Source: Micromonospora citrea
GTDB taxonomy: Bacteria > Actinomycetota > Actinomycetes > Mycobacteriales > Micromonosporaceae
Length of the DNA stretch: 64,000 nucleotides
Assembly: GCF_900090315.1 (NCBI RefSeq)
Contig: NZ_FMHZ01000002.1
Span: 248,001-312,000, forward strand
Reading direction: 5' to 3'
Of this stretch, positions 60,319 through 64,000 are shown piece after piece; within the stretch, counting starts at the first letter, position 1; every line of letters begins with the position of its first letter. Made by a program: the position numbers and the translations under genes. The notes under the pieces are model-generated. The model was not told the DNA's origin. It ran no database searches and worked only from the letters and a program-made list of their open reading frames with translations.

Positions 60319-61821
60319 TCAGAAGCCTCGGGCGAGGCGGTAGTAGGCCTGGTTCCACCGCAGCTCGTCGGCGAAGCGGCTCGGGTCGGTGTCGGCGTCG
60401 ATGATCAGCAGTTCGGTCCGGCTCATCTCCGCCAGGTCGCGCAGTTCCTCGACGCCCACCGCCTGCGAGAGCACCGTGTGGTGCGGAGCGCCGGCGGTGA
60501 TCCACGCCTCCGCCGAGCCGGGCAGGTGCGGACGGGGCCGCCAGACCGCCCGGGCCACCGGCAGCCGGCGCAGCGGGTGCGGCGGCGGCACGACGTCGAC
60601 GACGTTGGCCACCAGCCGGAACCGCTCCCCCATGTCCGCCATGCCCAGCACCACGGCGGGGCCCGCCGCGGCGTCGAAGACCAGCCGTACCGGGTCCTCC
60701 CGGCCTCCGATGCCGAGCGGATGGATCTCCACGTCCGGCACGTCGGCGGCGATGCTCGGGCAGACCTCGAGCATGTGCGCGCCGAGGACCAGTTCCTGGC
60801 CCGGGGTGAGGTCGTAGGTGTAGTCCTCCATGAAGGAGGTGCCACCGTCGACACCGACCGCCGCCGCCTTGAGCAGCCGTACCAGGACGGCGGTCTTCCA
60901 GTCGCCCTCGCCGCCGAAGCCGTATCCGTCGGCCATCAGGCGCTGCACGGCGATCCCGGGGAGTTGACGCAGGCCACCGAGGTCCTCGAAGTTGGTGGTG
61001 AACGCCCGGAAGCCGCCCTCGTCCAGGAACGTGCGCAGGCCGGTCTCCAAACGCGCGGCGTACCGCAGGGACCCGTGCCGCGCTCCGCCGGGCCGCAGCT
61101 GAGGGTCGACCCGGTAGGTGTCGTCGTACTCCTTGACCAGCTCGTCGACCTGCGCCTCGCCGACGTCGTCGACCACCGCCACGAGGTCGTTGACGCCGTA
61201 GGTGTTGACCGACACCCCGAAGCGCAGCTCCGCCTCGACCTTGTCGCCGTCGGTCACGGCGACGTCGCGCATGTTGTCGCCGAACCGGGCGAGCCGCAGC
61301 GATCGCACCGCCGACCAGCCGATGGCGGCGCGGGCCCAGGCACCGATGCGTCCGACGACCCGGGGGTCGGTGACGTGGCCGGCGACGGTCTTGCGGGCGA
61401 TGCCGAGCCGGGTCTGGATGTAGCCGAACTCGCGGTCGCCGTGGGCGGCCTGGTTGAGGTTCATGAAGTCCATGTCGATGTCGTTCCACGGCAGCAGGAC
61501 GTTCGCCTGGGTGTGCAGGTGCAGTAACGGCGTCCGCAGGGCGTCCAGTCCGGCGATCCACATCTTCGCCGGGGAGAAGGTGTGCATCCAGGCGATCACC
61601 CCGACCGCTCCCCGCGTGGCCGCGTCCCGGCACGCCGCGAGGATGTCGGTGCTGGAGGTGAGGACCGGCTTCCAGACCACCCGGACGGGAATGTCCGGGG
61701 ACGCGTCGAGCTGGGCGGCGATCTGCCGGGACTGGTCGGCGACCTGCCGGAGGGTCTCCTCGCCGTACAGGCCCTGGCTACCGGTGAGGAACCAGACCTC
61801 GGGCTGGGGGTGTCTTGCCAT
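60319..61821 (-). CDS. araA: L-arabinose isomerase
   Basis: A 500-residue enzyme converting L-arabinose to L-ribulose with Mn2+. Characteristic text includes [11 protein letters not shown] at the start, [17 protein letters not shown] near residue 310 and H-H-T-V-L-S. It lies 25 bases after the permease gene and is probably cotranscribed with the importer. AraB and AraD are not visible and may be elsewhere. Confidence 0.97.
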   Translation of the reverse strand: MARHPQPEVWFLTGSQGLYGEETLRQVADQSRQIAAQLDASPDIPVRVVWKPVLTSSTDILAACRDAATRGAVGVIAWMHTFSPAKMWIAGLDALRTPLLHLHTQANVLLPWNDIDMDFMNLNQAAHGDREFGYIQTRLGIARKTVAGHVTDPRVVGRIGAWARAAIGWSAVRSLRLARFGDNMRDVAVTDGDKVEAELRFGVSVNTYGVNDLVAVVDDVGEAQVDELVKEYDDTYRVDPQLRPGGARHGSLRYAARLETGLRTFLDEGGFRAFTTNFEDLGGLRQLPGIAVQRLMADGYGFGGEGDWKTAVLVRLLKAAAVGVDGGTSFMEDYTYDLTPGQELVLGAHMLEVCPSIAADVPDVEIHPLGIGGREDPVRLVFDAAAGPAVVLGMADMGERFRLVANVVDVVPPPHPLRRLPVARAVWRPRPHLPGSAEAWITAGAPHHTVLSQAVGVEELRDLAEMSRTELLIIDADTDPSRFADELRWNQAYYRLARGF

Positions 61822-61846
61822 GCTGTTGCCTTCCCGGTAGGGGCGG

Positions 61847-62839
61847 TCACTTGAAGCGGATGCCGATGAGGCGCTGGAGAAGGATGAAGGCGAAGAGCAA
61901 CCCGCCGATCACGATCCTGGTCCACCAGGAGTTGAGGCTGCCGTCGAACGTGATCAGGGTCTGGATGACACCCAGCACCAGGACGCCGAGCACGGTGCCG
62001 AAGACGTAGCCGGACCCGCCGGTGAGGACGGCGCCCCCGATGACGACGGCCGCGATCACGTCGAGTTCCATGCCGACGGCGATCAGCGGGGCGCCGGAGA
62101 GCGTGTAGAACGACAGCAGGATCCCGCCGATGGCCGAGCACAGCCCGCTGACCGTGTAGACGGCGATCCGGGTGCGCCCGACCGGCAGGCCCATCAGCAG
62201 CGCGGAGTGGGAGTTGCCGCCGACGGCGTACACGGTGCGGCCGAAGCGGGTGTACGCCAGCAGGTACGCGGCGGCCAGCACCACCGCGAACGCGATCAGC
62301 ACGCTGATCGACACGAAGTTCCCGGCAGGGTCGCCGATTCGCTTCTGCGACATGGCTGTCCAGAAGCCGTCGGTGATGGGGATGGACGCGTCACTGATGA
62401 ACGTGCACATGCCCCGGGCGAAGAACATTCCGGCGAGCGTGACGATGAACGGCTGGATGTCGAAGAAATGGATCGCGCAGCCCATCAGGAACCCGAGCGC
62501 CGGGCCGATCAGCAGCGCGATGACGAGCACCAGTGCCGCGGGCAACCCGTCCTGGAGCAGGGCGGCCGACACCATCGCGGTCATGGCCACCACCGAGCCG
62601 ACGGACAGGTCGATGCCGCCGGTGAGGATCACGAAGGTCATGCCGACGGCGACGACGAGCAGGAATCCGTTGTCGATGAAGACGTTGAGAACGACCTGGA
62701 CGTTGGAGAACGCCCGGTACTGGGACACGCCGATGCCGTACATGACCAGCAGCAGGGCGAGGGTGACCAGGACCGGGAGGTGCCGGCGGGGCAGCGTGGG
62801 TCGCCAGGCGCGGGCGGTGGCCAGGGAGCTGCCGCTCAT
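61847..62839 (-). CDS. yjfF: Sugar ABC transporter permease (YjfF type)
   Basis: A 330-residue inner-membrane permease of the CUT2/RbsC group with about ten hydrophobic segments. The conserved [11 protein letters not shown] block is near residue 73. The ATG overlaps the stop of the second permease (ATGA). In E. coli YtfT and YjfF form the galactofuranose importer permease pair; here the neighbours suggest arabinofuranose or arabinose. Confidence 0.93.
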   Translation of the reverse strand: MSGSSLATARAWRPTLPRRHLPVLVTLALLLVMYGIGVSQYRAFSNVQVVLNVFIDNGFLLVVAVGMTFVILTGGIDLSVGSVVAMTAMVSAALLQDGLPAALVLVIALLIGPALGFLMGCAIHFFDIQPFIVTLAGMFFARGMCTFISDASIPITDGFWTAMSQKRIGDPAGNFVSISVLIAFAVVLAAAYLLAYTRFGRTVYAVGGNSHSALLMGLPVGRTRIAVYTVSGLCSAIGGILLSFYTLSGAPLIAVGMELDVIAAVVIGGAVLTGGSGYVFGTVLGVLVLGVIQTLITFDGSLNSWWTRIVIGGLLFAFILLQRLIGIRFK

Positions 62840-63906
62840 GCCGGCACCTGCTCCTTCTTCCGGTGCGGTGCCGCCGGACCGGGTGCGGCTCGTCGGCGGC
62901 GGTGGTGGAACCGGGCGCGGAACCCGGGCGACTGGATGAGGCAGACGGCGATGACGACGACCGCCTTGAACAGCAGGGACGTCTGCGGCGAGATGTTCAT
63001 GGCGTACACCGTGGTGGTGAGGGTCTGGATGATCAGCGCGCCGAGGACCGTGCCGCCGAGGAAGAACCGTCCGCCGGCGAGGGACGTGCCGCCGATGGCC
63101 ACCGCGAGGATCGCGTCGAGTTCGATCCAGAGCCCGGCGGCGTTGCCGTCGGCGCTGGACACGTTCGCGGTGATCATGAAACCGGCGAGCGCGGCGCAGG
63201 CGGCGCTGACCACGTACACCAGGAAGATGACGCGGCGCGAGCGGATGCCGGCCAGTCTGCTGGCCTCGGCGTTGCCGCCGACGGACTCGACGATCAGCCC
63301 GAGGGCGGTGCGGCGGGTGAGCGCGGCGACGACCAGGGCCGCAGCGAGCGCTATGAAGATCGCAAGCGGCAGCGTCAGGAGGTGCCCGAGCCCGATCGCC
63401 CGGTACGGGCCGGAGTTGATCGTTATGATCTGTCCCTCGGTGATCAGCTGGGCGAGCCCTCGGCCCGCCACCATCAGGATCAGCGTGGCGATGATGGGCT
63501 GGATGCCGACGACGGCGACCAGCACCCCGTTCCACATGCCGAGCACGAGCGCGGCACCGAGGGCCAGGGCGAGCGCGGTGAGCACGGTGGAGAGGCTGTT
63601 CTGGTCGGGTGACCGGCCGATGTGGAGACAGACGACGGCGCCGCTGACGGCGCAGACCGAGCCGACGGACAGGTCGATCCCGCCGGTGGCGATGACGAGG
63701 GTCATGCCGAGGGCGACGAGGATCAACGGCGCGCTCAGCCGCAGGATGTCGATCGGTGTGCCGTAGAGGCGCCCGTCGTTGACCTCGACCGCGAGGAATC
63801 CGGGCCGGTGGATCGTGTTGGCGACGATCATGAGGACGAGCACGAGAGCGGGCCAGAACAGCCGGTGGCTGGTCAGCCGGCGGAGGCGGTGGGTGGCGGT
63901 GCTCAT
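62836..63906 (-). CDS. ytfT: Sugar ABC transporter permease (YtfT type)
   Basis: A 356-residue permease of the same CUT2 group, with the [11 protein letters not shown] block near residue 75 and a basic C-terminal tail. It partners the YjfF-like protein. Only 3 bases separate the stop of the upstream ATPase gene from its start, so the three are cotranscribed. It would form half of the membrane channel. Confidence 0.93.
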   Translation of the reverse strand: MSTATHRLRRLTSHRLFWPALVLVLMIVANTIHRPGFLAVEVNDGRLYGTPIDILRLSAPLILVALGMTLVIATGGIDLSVGSVCAVSGAVVCLHIGRSPDQNSLSTVLTALALALGAALVLGMWNGVLVAVVGIQPIIATLILMVAGRGLAQLITEGQIITINSGPYRAIGLGHLLTLPLAIFIALAAALVVAALTRRTALGLIVESVGGNAEASRLAGIRSRRVIFLVYVVSAACAALAGFMITANVSSADGNAAGLWIELDAILAVAIGGTSLAGGRFFLGGTVLGALIIQTLTTTVYAMNISPQTSLLFKAVVVIAVCLIQSPGFRARFHHRRRRAAPGPAAPHRKKEQVPA

Positions 63907-63909
63907 CGT

Positions 63910-64000
63910 TCACCTCCTCCCGGTTCCGTCGGCGATGGTCCGCATGACGCGCTCGGCGTCGAGGGTGTCGTCGTTGTCGAGCTGGGCGACCATCGTCCGG
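63910..64000 (-). CDS. Sugar ABC transporter ATPase, C-terminal end (partial)
   Basis: The last 29 codons of a gene running off the right edge. The text R-T-M-V-A-Q-L-D-N-D-D-T-L-D-A-E-R-V-M-R-T-I-A, ending in T-G-R-R, fits the C-terminus of YtfR/RbsA-type sugar ATPases. It ends 3 bases before the ytfT start. The rest lies outside the window. Confidence 0.75.
   Translation of the reverse strand, partial: RTMVAQLDNDDTLDAERVMRTIADGTGRR

Overview
The window is high-GC DNA with GTG starts, ATGA/GTGA overlaps, SARP, ECF41, DeoR and LacI regulators, a Tat lipoprotein and GH62/sialidase exoenzymes. This fits a filamentous actinomycete; a Micromonospora-like genome is my inference, not something the sequence proves. 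No rRNA, tRNA or CRISPR array was seen.

Left edge (1-6.3 kb, minus strand): a compact biosynthetic operon. In transcription order it holds an MFS exporter, two ultrashort ORFs of 12 and 8 codons with strong Shine-Dalgarno sequences, a large hairpin, a stand-alone condensation-domain protein, a second MFS exporter, a second condensation-like protein, a carrier protein and a P450 cut by the window edge. No adenylation domain is visible. The two mini-ORFs are the best candidate for something undescribed: tiny ribosomal precursors or stalling leader peptides.

6.6-23.6 kb: a small membrane protein, a fatty-acid desaturase, IS remnants, a VOC protein, and a large SARP regulator divergent from a 2,033-aa secreted RHS/YD-repeat protein that has a SARP-type box in its promoter. 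Then come a secreted sialidase, a secreted beta-propeller-like protein, and a divergent MarR / DHA2 exporter pair.

23.9-40.3 kb: a 12-gene minus-strand operon with a divergent DeoR regulator. The aldolase and kinase look like YihT and YihV of sulfoglycolysis. With a fucose-isomerase-family isomerase, an aldehyde dehydrogenase, a TauE/SafE exporter, a sugar ABC importer, a GH31 glycosidase, GlpK and GlpD, the operon reads as a full route for sulfoquinovosyl glycerol. The glycoside would be imported and split; the sulfosugar would pass through SF and SFP to DHAP plus sulfolactaldehyde, then sulfolactate for export; the glycerol would pass through G3P to DHAP. The GH31 is not of the YihQ type, and a degenerate M24-fold protein sits in the operon.

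40.3-64 kb: DUF6193 and VOC proteins, a glycine betaine-type ABC transporter, an ECF41 sigma factor with DoxX and NDH-2-like partners, a MerR / aldo-keto reductase pair, an FAD-NAD(P)-binding protein divergent from a LuxR regulator, YccF, two related small secreted proteins sharing an upstream 11-bp-period repeat, and an L-arabinose block. That block holds a GH62 arabinofuranosidase with lectin domain, a LacI regulator, AraA, and a YtfR/YtfT/YjfF-type importer running off the right edge.
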